This document shows, piece by piece, positions 17,545 through 26,475 of a DNA stretch of 64,000 bases. Each line of letters starts with the position of its first letter. Position 1 is the stretch's first letter. The translations under genes were made by a program, and so were the position numbers. This DNA comes from Micavibrio aeruginosavorus_D. GTDB taxonomy: Bacteria > Pseudomonadota > Alphaproteobacteria > Micavibrionales > Micavibrionaceae. The notes under the pieces are model-generated. The model worked only from the letters and a program-made list of their open reading frames with translations, was not told the DNA's origin and ran no database searches. Location of the stretch: assembly GCF_051245535.1 (NCBI RefSeq), contig NZ_CP195303.1, forward strand, positions 186,001-250,000, read 5' to 3'.

Positions 17545-18815
17545 GCCGATGCAACGCGCTCGATATCCGCGCCAACGGCGGACAATTTTTCGACCAGGCG
17601 TTCATAACCGCGGTCCAGATGATAGATGCGGTTGACGTATGTATCGCCATCGGCCACCAGCCCAGCCAGAACCAGCGCAACGGATGCGCGCAAATCGGTG
17701 GCCATCACTTCTGCCCCCTTCAAACGCTTTACACCGCGCACGATGGCGGACCCGTTATGCACGGTGATATTCGCACCCATGCGGCACAGTTCCGGAACGT
17801 GCATGAAACGGTTTTCGAAAATCGTTTCCGTGACCATGCCCGCGCCCTCGCATTGGGTCAGCATGGTCATAAATTGCGCCTGCATATCGGTGGGGAAACC
17901 GGGGTAGGGCTCGGTCATAATATCCGTGCCCTTCAGCGGTGTGCCGTTGCGGCTGACGGTCACGCCGCTGCCATCGGCGTTGTCTTCAATATGAACGCCG
18001 GCGGCCTTCAACGGGCCGACCAAAGCTTTCAAATGTTCCAGTCGCGCCCGTTTCAGGGTCAGCGTCCCGCCGGTCAAAGCCACGGCAATCATAAACGTGC
18101 CGGTTTCAATACGGTCCGGGACCACCGGGTGCAAGGCATCGTGCAGTTTTTCAACGCCGCGAATGGTGATGGTGTCCGTGCCATGGCCGGAAATATCCGC
18201 GCCCATGGCGATCAGGCATTCAGCCAGATCAACAATCTCCGGCTCTTTCGCCGCGTTGTGCAGTTTGGTTTCACCCTTGGCCAAGGTGGCGGCCATCATG
18301 ATGTTTTCGGTCGCGCCAACGGAAACTTTGGGGAAGGTGATTTCCGCCCCCTTCAACCCACCCGGGGCCTTGGCATGGACATATCCGCCATCCAGTTCAA
18401 TTGTCGCACCCATGGCTTCCAATCCCATGATGTGCAGGTCGATCGGGCGCGTGCCAATCGCGCATCCACCCGGCAGAGATACCGTGGCCGTGCCCGTGCG
18501 GGCGACCAGCGGGCCCATCACCAGAATGCTGGCGCGCATTTTGCGGACCAATTCGTAATCGGCATGGGTGTCGCTGATGTTCGTGGCCTGCATGATCATC
18601 GCGCTGTCGTCATTGGTGGCGATGCTCACACCCAGGCTTTCCAAAACCTGACGCAGGGTTTTAATATCCTGCAACCCGGTCGGCACGTTGGTCAGGCGCA
18701 GCGGTTCCGCACTCAACAAACACGCACACATCAACGGCAGGGCCGCATTCTTCGCACCGGAAATTTCAATGGTGCCATTCAGGCGATGTCCACCGCCAAC
18801 GCGAATTTTATCCAT
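17541..18815 (-). CDS. murA: UDP-N-acetylglucosamine 1-carboxyvinyltransferase
   Basis: 424 residues from the ATG at 18815, which has GGAG nine bases upstream; an in-frame ATG at 18884 would add an unconserved 23-residue leader. It catalyses the first committed step of peptidoglycan precursor synthesis, enolpyruvyl transfer from PEP. IEISGAKNAALPLM carries the catalytic Lys. LPGGCAIGTRPIDLHI holds the PEP-reactive Cys, so fosfomycin sensitivity at this residue is expected. Confidence 0.95.
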   Translation of the reverse strand: MDKIRVGGGHRLNGTIEISGAKNAALPLMCACLLSAEPLRLTNVPTGLQDIKTLRQVLESLGVSIATNDDSAMIMQATNISDTHADYELVRKMRASILVMGPLVARTGTATVSLPGGCAIGTRPIDLHIMGLEAMGATIELDGGYVHAKAPGGLKGAEITFPKVSVGATENIMMAATLAKGETKLHNAAKEPEIVDLAECLIAMGADISGHGTDTITIRGVEKLHDALHPVVPDRIETGTFMIAVALTGGTLTLKRARLEHLKALVGPLKAAGVHIEDNADGSGVTVSRNGTPLKGTDIMTEPYPGFPTDMQAQFMTMLTQCEGAGMVTETIFENRFMHVPELCRMGANITVHNGSAIVRGVKRLKGAEVMATDLRASVALVLAGLVADGDTYVNRIYHLDRGYERLVEKLSAVGADIERVASA

Positions 18816-18909
18816 GCCCTTTTTCTCCGGCGATGTTTCTGCGCTGTTGTCGGCAACGGCCTGTGCGGATTGTGTCGGTGTCATATCGGTGCTTTCTTCG
18901 TCTTTAGAA

Positions 18910-19530
18910 TTACAAACGCGGCAATGTTACGCCACGTTGGCCCATATATTTTCCGCTGCGGTCGGCGTAGCTGACTTCGCAGCCGTCTGATCCCTTGAAG
19001 AACAGGAACTGGCACAGCCCTTCATTCGCGTAAATCTTTGCGGGCAGGGGGGTGGTGTTGGAAATTTCCAATGTCACATGGCCTTCCCAGCCCGGTTCCA
19101 GCGGTGTGACGTTCACGATCAGGCCACAGCGCGCATAGGTGCTTTTGCCGAGGCAGATGACCAGAACGTCTTTCGGAATGCGGAAATATTCCACCGTGCG
19201 GGTCAGCACGAAGCTGTTCGGTGGAATAACGCACACGTCAGTTTTGCGTTCAACGAAGCTCTGGTTCGAAAAGTTTTTCGGATCGACAATGGCGTTGTCG
19301 ATATTGGTGAAGATCATAAAATCATCCGAACACCGCGCGTCATAGCCATAGGACGACAGGCCATAGGAAATTACGCCTTCGCGGGTTTGCTTTTCCACGA
19401 ACGGATCGATCATGCCCTCGTTCTGCGCCAGCCAGCGGATCTGGTGGTCGGCCAGAATGCCGGGAACGGCATCGGCGCCCACATTTGCGGCCAGCTTTTC
19501 AATGTCTTTCAGGGCGTGTTCGGCGGTCAT
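18910..19530 (-). CDS. dcd: dCTP deaminase
   Basis: 206 residues, about 20 longer at the N-terminus than the usual Dcd. It converts dCTP to dUTP in thymidylate synthesis. GILADHQIRWLA starts the canonical part. LGKSTYARCGL carries the active-site Ser/Arg, and PGWEGHVTLEISNTTPLPA the catalytic Glu. AKIYANEGLCQFLFF and the GKYMGQRG end are also typical. A downstream-facing murA and an upstream small gene share its strand. Confidence 0.93.
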   Translation of the reverse strand: MTAEHALKDIEKLAANVGADAVPGILADHQIRWLAQNEGMIDPFVEKQTREGVISYGLSSYGYDARCSDDFMIFTNIDNAIVDPKNFSNQSFVERKTDVCVIPPNSFVLTRTVEYFRIPKDVLVICLGKSTYARCGLIVNVTPLEPGWEGHVTLEISNTTPLPAKIYANEGLCQFLFFKGSDGCEVSYADRSGKYMGQRGVTLPRL

Positions 19531-19533
19531 GTC

Positions 19534-19701
19534 TTACTGGTCCTTTTCGGTCTTGTCGTTTGTCTGGTCTGTAAGTTGGTCTGCGCGGTCGCGGGTTTGC
19601 CCTTTACGACGGGCCAGATTCTGGCGCAGCGCCTCGGCCCGCTTTTCGGCTTTCGCCTTGTCTGCGGCCAGCGTTGCGGCGGTTCTGGTTTGATTCGTCA
19701 T
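19534..19701 (-). CDS. Small basic/acidic protein, 55 residues
   Basis: Reads MTNQTRTAATLAADKAKAEK then a helix RAEALRQNLARRKGQTRDR, ending in a polar TDQTNDKTEKDQ tail. The LRxNLxRRKxQ motif recurs in short alphaproteobacterial proteins of unknown function that sit near murA or dcd. AGGA precedes the ATG. The stop lies three bases before the dcd start, so it probably leads the dcd transcript. Confidence 0.65.
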   Translation of the reverse strand: MTNQTRTAATLAADKAKAEKRAEALRQNLARRKGQTRDRADQLTDQTNDKTEKDQ

Positions 19702-19898
19702 AAGGCTCGAATCCTGTGATCGTTTTGGGAAACAGGGTTTTTATAGCGCCCAAACCCGTTTTGGACCAGCAAAAACCGGGTTTTGCGCCCGGTTATCCGC
19801 CATTTTACAGGTTTGGCATCCCTATAATATGGTGCTGGACACCGGGGAATGAATGGGTTAGAAGTTTGCCCGGTTTCAAACGCCAGATATCCCGGTGC

Positions 19899-19973
<75 letters not shown>

Positions 19974-19988
19974 TTTTCCCCTTAAATA

Positions 19989-21047
19989 TCAATGCATTGT
20001 GTTTTTGTTCCAGAATCGTTTCCGGAACCAGAAGGCTACGCTGACCATAGCGATCAGTACGGGGACCTCGACCAGCGGCCCGATCACCGTGGCAAAGGCG
20101 ACGGGGGAGGCCAGACCGAAGGCCGCAATGGCCACGGCGATGGCCAGTTCAAAATTATTGCTGGCGGCGGTGAAGGACGCGGCGGTTGTTTTACCGTAAT
20201 CCGCCCCGATCATTTTCCCCATGGCAAAGCTGATGACAAACATCACCACAAAATAAATGACCAGCGGAAGGGCAATGCGCACCACGTCCAGCGGCAATTC
20301 CAAAACCATGCCGCCCTTCAATGAAAACATCGCAACGATGGTGAGCAATAGCGCAATCAACGTGACCGGGTTGATGCGGGGCAGGAAGCGGGTTTCATAC
20401 CAGTCGCGCCCTTTTTTCTGGATCAGGATTTTGCGCGTGAAAAACCCGGCAAAAAACGGAATGCCCAGATAGATGAAAACACTTTCGGCGATGGTGATGA
20501 AATCCACATTGATGATTTGGCCGTTCACCCCAAAGGCCGGCGGTAAAACGCTCAGAAAAAACCACGCATAGACACTGAAGAAAACAAGCTGGAAAATACT
20601 GTTAAACGCGACCAATGCGGCGACATACTGGTTATCCCCCTCGGCCAGTTGGTTCCACACAATCACCATGGCAATGCACCGCGCCAGACCAATCAAGATC
20701 AGGCCCGTCATATATTCGGGATAATCACGCAGGAATAAAACCGCCAGCGCGAACATCAACACCGGCCCAATCACCCAGTTTTGTACCAGTGACAGGGTCA
20801 GGATTTTCCAGTCCTTGAATACCAATGGCAATTCTTCGTATTTCACCCGCGCCAAGGGCGGATACATCATCAAAATCAAGCCGATGGCTATGGGGATATT
20901 GGTGGACCCGATGGACAGGTTGTTTAAAAAATCCGGTGCGCTGGTGAAAATGGACCCAATTCCAACCCCTGCCGCCATGGCCAGAAAAATCCAGAGCGTT
21001 AAATAACGATCCAGAAAGGACAGGCGGCGCGGGGTGCAGGACGTCAT
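19989..21047 (-). CDS. acr3: Arsenite efflux permease, ACR3 type
   Basis: 352 residues with ten predicted membrane segments, the ACR3/BASS-fold arsenite exporter rather than the larger ArsB. The conserved Cys of transmembrane segment 4 is in GLARCIAMVIVWNQLA, and the later Glu-containing NNFELAIAVAIAAFG is the second family signature. It is the last gene of the ars operon; its ATG overlaps the arsC stop (ATGA). Confidence 0.93.
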   Translation of the reverse strand: MTSCTPRRLSFLDRYLTLWIFLAMAAGVGIGSIFTSAPDFLNNLSIGSTNIPIAIGLILMMYPPLARVKYEELPLVFKDWKILTLSLVQNWVIGPVLMFALAVLFLRDYPEYMTGLILIGLARCIAMVIVWNQLAEGDNQYVAALVAFNSIFQLVFFSVYAWFFLSVLPPAFGVNGQIINVDFITIAESVFIYLGIPFFAGFFTRKILIQKKGRDWYETRFLPRINPVTLIALLLTIVAMFSLKGGMVLELPLDVVRIALPLVIYFVVMFVISFAMGKMIGADYGKTTAASFTAASNNFELAIAVAIAAFGLASPVAFATVIGPLVEVPVLIAMVSVAFWFRKRFWNKNTMH

Positions 21048-21454
21048 GCCAGATACTCTTCAATATGGTGTTTCAGTTGGTGGACGGCGTTATCAAAGGC
21101 GGCCTGAATATCCGCATCCGTGCCTGTTGTTTTGGCGGGGTCCGGTGTCGACCAGTGCAGTTTTTTTGTTGCCCCCAAAAACACCGGGCAACTTTCCGCC
21201 GCCGCTTGGTCGCAGACGGTAATGACCAGATCAAAATTCTGATCCGCAAACGCGTCCCATGACTGGCTGCGCGGCTGGCCGGGGTCGATGCCGTGGCGTT
21301 TCAATGTGGCGAGGGAGAGCGGGTGAACGTGCCCCGTTGGGTGGCTGCCTGCGCTGACCGCCGCGACACGTCCGCGCCCCAGATGATTGAGCAGGGCCTC
21401 GGCCATGATCGACCGGCATGAATTTCCGGTGCAGAGAACCAAAACCCGTTCCAT
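21044..21454 (-). CDS. arsC: Arsenate reductase, LMW-phosphatase type
   Basis: 136 residues starting at ERVLVLCTGNSCRSIMAE, where CTGNSCR is the CX5R phosphatase loop with the nucleophilic Cys. The second redox pair is in ITVCDQAAAESCPVFLG, marking the thioredoxin-coupled family. It reduces arsenate to arsenite for the exporter. The ATG shares one base with the arsI stop (TAATG); an upstream in-frame extension inside arsI is not conserved. Confidence 0.93.
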   Translation of the reverse strand: MERVLVLCTGNSCRSIMAEALLNHLGRGRVAAVSAGSHPTGHVHPLSLATLKRHGIDPGQPRSQSWDAFADQNFDLVITVCDQAAAESCPVFLGATKKLHWSTPDPAKTTGTDADIQAAFDNAVHQLKHHIEEYLA

Positions 21455-21897
21455 TATCCGCAGCAGCTCCCGCTTTTTGTTGTAGGGGCGCAGCATGCGC
21501 CGCTTGCGGATGATGCATCGGTGGCGGAGAAAATCTGTGCATCTTCCATGGTGTGGTACGCTTCCCACGCAACGCCATTCGGGTCTTCGACCCATGATTT
21601 TTCGGATTTGGCGTAGCAACAGGTGGTTTCGCCGTCGCTGTGCGTGCTGATATTCGCATCCGACATCTGGGCGCGGATGGCGTTTAATTCATCGACAGTA
21701 TCGACCTGAATGCCCATATGGTCGACGCCGGTTTTGCCCGCGCGGGTGGAAATGGCGAAATTGACATGCGGGTCATCCAACATCCATTTCGCGTAATCCG
21801 GTTTGTGTTTCACCGGATCGGCCCCGAACAACGCGGAATAAAACCGGACACTGTCATCAATATTTTTCACGCCAAGGTGAATGTGCAACCGTTTCAT
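21454..21897 (-). CDS. arsI: ArsI/CadI-family vicinal-oxygen-chelate protein
   Basis: 147 residues. VOC fold: metal ligands are expected from His 5 region (RLHIHLGV), His in VDHMGIQV and Glu in GVAWEAYHT. The adjacent-cysteine motif TTCCYAKSEKSWVEDPNG is that of ArsI, a C-As lyase that demethylates trivalent organoarsenicals, and of the related CadI proteins. The C-terminus is an extra Cys-rich tail (ACCAPTTKSGSCCG) that may bind As(III). A strong GAAGGAG site lies in the end of arsR, whose stop overlaps its ATG. Confidence 0.85.
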   Translation of the reverse strand: MKRLHIHLGVKNIDDSVRFYSALFGADPVKHKPDYAKWMLDDPHVNFAISTRAGKTGVDHMGIQVDTVDELNAIRAQMSDANISTHSDGETTCCYAKSEKSWVEDPNGVAWEAYHTMEDAQIFSATDASSASGACCAPTTKSGSCCG

Positions 21898-22271
21898 TGT
21901 GTTTTCTCCTTCTGTGGTGTGGGGCAGCAGGGGGTGAGTTCAATCACCGCGCAACCGCGTTTTTTATCATCCTTGATCCGCGCGAAATCGACACTGCAAC
22001 AATCTTCGATCATGAAACGGATCAGCCCGGTGAACAGATCGAAATTGACGGAATAAATAATCGAGCGCCCCTCGCGCCGCGACTGGATCAATCCGGCGTT
22101 GCTCATGTGGTTCAAATGGAACGACAACGTATTGTGCGGAATGCCCAGCGTGTCGCTCAGATGCCCGGCGGGGGCACCATCCGGCCCGTAACCGACCAGC
22201 AGGCGAAACGCCCGCAAGCGGGTTTCTTGGGAAAGCGCGTCAAAGGCGATAAGGGCGTTTTGTATGTCCAT
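21894..22271 (-). CDS. arsR: ArsR-family metalloregulatory repressor
   Basis: 125 residues. Winged-helix domain with NTLSFHLNHMSNAGLIQSRREG as recognition helix and wing (cited here as its key part LSFHLNHMSNAGLI). Candidate As(III) ligands are the late Cys pairs in MIEDCCSVDF and ELTPCCPTP rather than the ELCVCDL helix of the E. coli type. It should repress its own operon until arsenite binds. ATG 22271 gives the usual N-terminus (MDIQNALIAFDALSQETRLR) and coincides with the predicted transcription start. Confidence 0.9.
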   Translation of the reverse strand: MDIQNALIAFDALSQETRLRAFRLLVGYGPDGAPAGHLSDTLGIPHNTLSFHLNHMSNAGLIQSRREGRSIIYSVNFDLFTGLIRFMIEDCCSVDFARIKDDKKRGCAVIELTPCCPTPQKEKTQ

Positions 22272-22293
22272 ATGTCCAGAATAATCGACATAT
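22270..22293. promoter_or_regulatory. Probable ArsR operator
   Basis: Perfect inverted repeat ATATGTC-N10-GACATAT. It covers the -10 box and reaches the arsR start codon, the right place for repression by its own product. Confidence 0.7.
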
Positions 22294-22307
22294 TGGGGAA
22301 ATGTCAA
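22278..22307 (-). promoter_or_regulatory. ars operon promoter
   Basis: On the minus strand TTGACA (22302-22307) and TATTCT (22278-22283) are 18 bases apart, close to sigma-70 consensus. Counting seven bases beyond the -10 box puts +1 at the A of the arsR ATG, so the transcript may be leaderless. Confidence 0.7.
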
Positions 22308-22361
22308 GCGGGATGATAAAGTCAGTCTTTCCAACACGCTAAACCGCGAGGGAGCGGCCCT

Positions 22362-22838
22362 ATGAAAGTCTTTGCCTGGGTTTTTTTATTGTTGTGTCTC
22401 GGCTTTGCGCCAGCGGCCCACGCCGCCGACTGGGCCGTGCGTTGTGCGCCCGATGGCACGCAATGTGAAGCGTGGCAGCGGTTGATGGTCAAGGATACGG
22501 ACCAGCGCATGGCGGAAATTGCCATCGGTTTTCCCGATGGGCCGGGGCGTCCGGCGCGCGGGGTGATGGTGTTGCCGTTGGGCATTATGCTGCCCGCTGG
22601 AGTTAAACTCTCCATCGACAATGCGGCCCCCTATGGGGCGCAGGTGCGGTATTGCACCCATGATGGATGCATGGCGTTTTTAACGCTGGATGATCTGGTG
22701 CTGGCCGAATTGCGTAAAGGTCGCGCGGCGACATTGGCGTTTCAGAGTTTTGCGGGCAAGGATATTGCGCTCGACATTTCCCTGAATGGCATAACGGCCG
22801 CTCTGAATGAAGCGGCCGCTACGACAAAACAGGATTAG
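22362..22838 (+). CDS. Invasion-associated locus B (IalB) family protein
   Basis: 158 residues with a signal peptide ending AAHAAD. The pattern VMVLPLGIMLPAGVKLSID, a Cys pair in VRYCTHDGCMAFL, then LVLAELRKGRAATLAFQ and SLNGITAALNE is that of the IalB family, periplasmic proteins widespread in alphaproteobacteria. The name comes from Bartonella invasion; in free-living bacteria the function is unknown. Divergent from the ars operon. Confidence 0.8.
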   Translation: MKVFAWVFLLLCLGFAPAAHAADWAVRCAPDGTQCEAWQRLMVKDTDQRMAEIAIGFPDGPGRPARGVMVLPLGIMLPAGVKLSIDNAAPYGAQVRYCTHDGCMAFLTLDDLVLAELRKGRAATLAFQSFAGKDIALDISLNGITAALNEAAATTKQD

Positions 22839-22845
22839 ATCAGTC

Positions 22846-23724
22846 TTATTGATCGCTGTTGCAATCAACGGGCAGGTCCATGATGGACGGCCAGCGATTG
22901 ACCCAGCCATCGGCGCCATCGGTTTCGTCAATCTTGCTCATCCGGATGCAGGTGGATGGGCCCATCGCTTCGCGGAAATCGGTGTAGTTATAGGTGGTGA
23001 TCAAATCATCCCATGCACCAATAAAATGGTGTTGCGGGATGGTGGCCACGTCACGGGCGAAATCCTTTGCGTTTAATGACCCTTCCAGTGCGGGAATCTC
23101 TTTGTTCGCGGTCCAGCTTTGGTGATCCAGCGTGCTGGCCACGGTGCGGATGGTCAGGATGTCTTTACGCTTCGCGCCCAGCAGAATGGCGACCTGCCCG
23201 CCACCGCCATAACCAATCAGGTTAAAACCAACGAATCCGTATTTATCGCGCATGTTATTCAACGCGTCATTCATCGCATCCATGTTTTCGATGGAGAAAC
23301 GTTTTGCGGCCCAGCCTTTTTCATCGCAGGCCGGGTTTTTATCGGCGATCAAATATTGGCACGGGCGTGCCAGATAAATCACGTTATCACCCTTGTCACG
23401 GGTGGCCAGATGCAGGGCGACCGGATTATCCGGTGTCGGGTCCAACGTTGGCGCGGCCTGATGTTCGCCTTTCAGGACCAAACCGTCCCCTTCGATATAG
23501 ACATTGGCGATCCCGCCTTGGTTATGCACGCGTTCATACGCGACCAAGTCGGTTGATCCGGTTTCGATCTGGCGTTTTTTCATGTGGACGGGTGCGGCCA
23601 GACGGGTTGCCCCTTCTTCGCGCATGATGGTGCAGGCGCTGGTGAGGGCCAATGTTCCAACGGCCAAACCGATCAACCCCAGTTTGAACAGAGGGCGGCA
23701 GGCGGTGTGCAATTTCAATGTCAT
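22846..23724 (-). CDS. Lipoprotein with alpha/beta-hydrolase fold, nucleophile missing
   Basis: About 292 residues. A hydrophobic leader ends LTSACT, a good lipobox. The body follows a common proteobacterial hydrolase-like family: NVYIEGDGLVLKGE, then DPTPDNPVALHLATRD, VIYLARPCQYL. The nucleophile elbow reads LIGYGGGGQVAILLG where GxSxG would be expected, so the catalytic Ser is Gly. It may have become a binding protein. The ATG at 23724 gives a clean lipoprotein signal; an earlier ATG at 23772 does not. It converges on the IalB gene with a seven-base gap. Confidence 0.65.
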   Translation of the reverse strand: MTLKLHTACRPLFKLGLIGLAVGTLALTSACTIMREEGATRLAAPVHMKKRQIETGSTDLVAYERVHNQGGIANVYIEGDGLVLKGEHQAAPTLDPTPDNPVALHLATRDKGDNVIYLARPCQYLIADKNPACDEKGWAAKRFSIENMDAMNDALNNMRDKYGFVGFNLIGYGGGGQVAILLGAKRKDILTIRTVASTLDHQSWTANKEIPALEGSLNAKDFARDVATIPQHHFIGAWDDLITTYNYTDFREAMGPSTCIRMSKIDETDGADGWVNRWPSIMDLPVDCNSDQ

Positions 23725-23914
23725 GATAAAATCCGGATGATTATCGGTGGAAATATTCAGATATCCATACATATCATATGGGCCTGCGCTGTGCCACGTT
23801 GTTTCCCCTGTGTAATTTTTTCATAATGTGCACTCTGGCGTTCTTGTGTAAAACTGGGGCCACGTTACACTATCGGACATCACGCACCCGCCGCGAAAGG
23901 GAACATACGCCACA

Positions 23915-25705
23915 ATGGAAAGCGTCTATCTGGTCAATGCCTCGCTTCTGCTGGGGGCCGCCTTGGTTCTGGTCGGAATTTTTTCCAGCCTGATCGCCAC
24001 GCGGTTCGGCGCGCCGATGTTGCTGGTCTTCCTGGTCATTGGCATGCTGGCGGGGGAAAGCGGTCCCGGTGGGCTGGAATTTGACAATTATCGTCTGGCC
24101 TATCTGATCGGGTCGCTGGCGCTGGCGATTATTCTGTTTGATGGTGGTCTGCGCACCCGTATCAATAATTTCCGCAGTGTTCTGGCCCCGTCCATGGTGC
24201 TGGCCACGGTTGGCGTTTTGATGACGGCGGGGTTGATGGCGGTGCCGGCGGTGTATTTCCTGAACCTGACATGGGCACAGGGATTTCTGCTAGGCTCCAT
24301 TGTGGCCTCAACCGATGCGGCGGCGGTGTTCTTCCTGTTGAAATCCAGCGGCCTGTATCTGCGCCACCGCGTTGGGGCTTTGCTGGAAGTCGAATCCGGC
24401 ACCAACGATCCCATCGCCGTGTTCTTGACATTGATGATGGTGCAAATCCTGTCCATGGTGACGATGGAGGGGGCCGTGGTGCAAATGGCCTCAATCTTCG
24501 TCCTGCAGGCCGTGGTCGGTACGTTGGTGGGGATCGGCGGCGGATTGTCGGTGTCCGCGTTGCTGAACCGCATTCACCTGCCGGGTGGGTTGCACCCGTT
24601 ATTTGTTGTCGCCTTTGCCGTGTTTATTTTTTCGACGGCGGCCCTGTTACAGGGCAGCGGGTTTTTGGCGGTTTACATCGCTGGTTTAATCATGGGCAAT
24701 CGCCCGGTCCGGGCGTTTCCCAGCATCGTTAAATTCCACGATGCGGTGACATGGCTGTGTCAGATTGTCATGTTTATCGTGCTGGGATTGTTGGTTAACC
24801 CGGCCAAGTTGATGGAATATGCGGCGCCGGGATTGGGGTTGGCGTTGTTCCTGATCTTCATTGCGCGTCCCGCGATGATCTGGGTCTGTCTGCAACCGTT
24901 CCGATACAAGCCTAAGGAAAAATTATTTATCTCATGGGTGGGCTTACGCGGCGCGGTCAGTATTTTCCTGTCCACCCTGCCGGTTCTGGTCGGGTTGCCA
25001 CATGCCGAAGTGTATTTCAACACGGCGTTCTTCGTCGTTCTGGTGTCGCTGGTGTTGCAGGGCTGGACCATTCCGCTGATGGCGCGGCGTTTGGGCATGG
25101 GTTTGCCCAACACGGTGCCGCAAGTGCGCCGGGTTGAACTGGATCTGCCCGGTCAGTTGGATATGGAGCTGGTCGGTTACACCATTACCGAGGACAGCAA
25201 CTTCTTCCGTAATCGTATCCTGCCGTCGTGGGCGCGGCCGTTGATGGCGGTGCGTGAAAATACCATTGTCGATATTGATAACAGCACGGCCTTCCATGTT
25301 GGTGATTACGCCTATTTCCTGGCCCCGCCGCATCAGGCCCACCGTCTGGACCGATTGTTTGCGTCCGATGGTGATGATTCCGCGCCGGTTCAGGTGGGGG
25401 ATACGATCTTCCAAAGCTATTCGGTGTTGCCGGATGCCGTGATGAAAGACCTGGCCGAAGAACACGGATTCCGTGTGCGGGCAGAGGAAGAGGGGTTGAG
25501 CGTTCAGGAAGCGTTCGACATGCACTTCCTCGGGCGCCCAACGGTGGGGGATAAAATCACCTATGACCGTGCCATTATGATCGTGCGGGCGTGCAATGCC
25601 GGGGATATTACGGCGGCGGATATTGTCGTCGAAACCATTAAAACCGGGCCGGATGTGTCGGCGGCGCGCGCGTTGTTCAACCGGTTCGTGCGCCCGTCAT
25701 CATAA
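23915..25705 (+). CDS. nhaP2: K+/H+ antiporter, NhaP2/CvrA type
   Basis: 596 residues. About twelve membrane segments of the CPA1 family fill residues 1-395, with GAPMLLVFLVIGMLAGESGP, the ILFDGGLRT stretch and the ion-binding ASTDAAAVFFLL and ESGTNDPIAVFL motifs. A cytosolic C-terminus of about 200 residues follows with a TrkA_C-like part (DLPGQLDMELVGYTITEDS). NhaP2 exports K+ in exchange for protons during alkaline or high-K+ stress. Stands alone between divergent and convergent neighbours. Confidence 0.9.
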   Translation: MESVYLVNASLLLGAALVLVGIFSSLIATRFGAPMLLVFLVIGMLAGESGPGGLEFDNYRLAYLIGSLALAIILFDGGLRTRINNFRSVLAPSMVLATVGVLMTAGLMAVPAVYFLNLTWAQGFLLGSIVASTDAAAVFFLLKSSGLYLRHRVGALLEVESGTNDPIAVFLTLMMVQILSMVTMEGAVVQMASIFVLQAVVGTLVGIGGGLSVSALLNRIHLPGGLHPLFVVAFAVFIFSTAALLQGSGFLAVYIAGLIMGNRPVRAFPSIVKFHDAVTWLCQIVMFIVLGLLVNPAKLMEYAAPGLGLALFLIFIARPAMIWVCLQPFRYKPKEKLFISWVGLRGAVSIFLSTLPVLVGLPHAEVYFNTAFFVVLVSLVLQGWTIPLMARRLGMGLPNTVPQVRRVELDLPGQLDMELVGYTITEDSNFFRNRILPSWARPLMAVRENTIVDIDNSTAFHVGDYAYFLAPPHQAHRLDRLFASDGDDSAPVQVGDTIFQSYSVLPDAVMKDLAEEHGFRVRAEEEGLSVQEAFDMHFLGRPTVGDKITYDRAIMIVRACNAGDITAADIVVETIKTGPDVSAARALFNRFVRPSS

Positions 25706-25706
25706 A

Positions 25707-26471
25707 TCAATACGCAATCGTCATGACCAGCGGCGTGTGGTCGCTGGCCTTATCCAACGCGCGCGGGTCGCGGTCGATTACGCAATCTTGCAATCTATCC
25801 GCAATGGTGGGGGAGAGCAGGAAATGGTCGATGCGGATGCCCTTATCCGCGGGCCAAGCCCCAGCCTGATAATCCCAGAACGTATATTGGCGCGGCGCGT
25901 TATTGACCACGCGCAGCGCATCGGTCAGGCCCAGCCACAGCAGGGACCGAAACGCGGCCCGGCTTTCCGGACGGAACAAAGCGTCATTCTCCCATGCTTT
26001 CGGGTCGTAACAATCCTCCGCTTCCGGGATCACGTTGAAATCCCCGCCAACGGCAAAGGGAATGCCGTCACGCCGCAAACTGGCCAGCCGATCTTTCAAC
26101 CGCGCCATCCATTTTAATTTGTACGGGAATTTTTCACTGTCCACCGGGTTTCCGTTGGGCAGGTAAATATTGATCAGGCGCAAGCCCTTGATTTCAACTT
26201 CCAGATACCGCGCCTGTCCATCCGCATCATCACCGGGCAGGCGGTTGAGAATGACGGTAATCGGATGCGGCGATAAGACGGCCACGCCGTTATACGCCTT
26301 TTGTCCGACAAATTCGGCGTTATATCCGATGGCTTGAAACACATCGGCGGGGAAGGCTTCGCCCTTCAATTCCTGAATCATCAAAACATCCGGGTGATGG
26401 GCCTCAACCCAGTTTTTGGCGTGGTCTAACCGCGCTTTGATCGAATTGACGTTCCATGTGGCGATTTTCAT
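25707..26471 (-). CDS. xthA: Exodeoxyribonuclease III
   Basis: 254 residues. AP endonuclease/3'-5' exonuclease for base excision repair. Catalytic motifs are TWNVNSIKAR, IQELKGE (metal Glu), NIYLPNGNP, GGDFNVIP, and the C-terminal RIDHFLLSP plus SDHTPLVM (catalytic His). ATG 26471 begins the conserved MKIATWNVNS; an earlier start adds an unrelated leader. Its end lies two bases from the antiporter stop. Confidence 0.95.
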   Translation of the reverse strand: MKIATWNVNSIKARLDHAKNWVEAHHPDVLMIQELKGEAFPADVFQAIGYNAEFVGQKAYNGVAVLSPHPITVILNRLPGDDADGQARYLEVEIKGLRLINIYLPNGNPVDSEKFPYKLKWMARLKDRLASLRRDGIPFAVGGDFNVIPEAEDCYDPKAWENDALFRPESRAAFRSLLWLGLTDALRVVNNAPRQYTFWDYQAGAWPADKGIRIDHFLLSPTIADRLQDCVIDRDPRALDKASDHTPLVMTIAY

Positions 26472-26475
26472 TGAT

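Noticed and set aside
17532..18974. A 480-codon open frame on the plus strand opposite murA
   Set aside because: It is the mirror of a strongly conserved murA and UPF0262 gene; its composition (His, Gln, Arg, Gly rich) is typical of an antisense shadow frame in GC-rich DNA.
21455..21619. A longer arsC starting inside the arsI gene
   Set aside because: The added 55 residues are basic shadow sequence; the normal ArsC N-terminus begins at the ATG at 21454.
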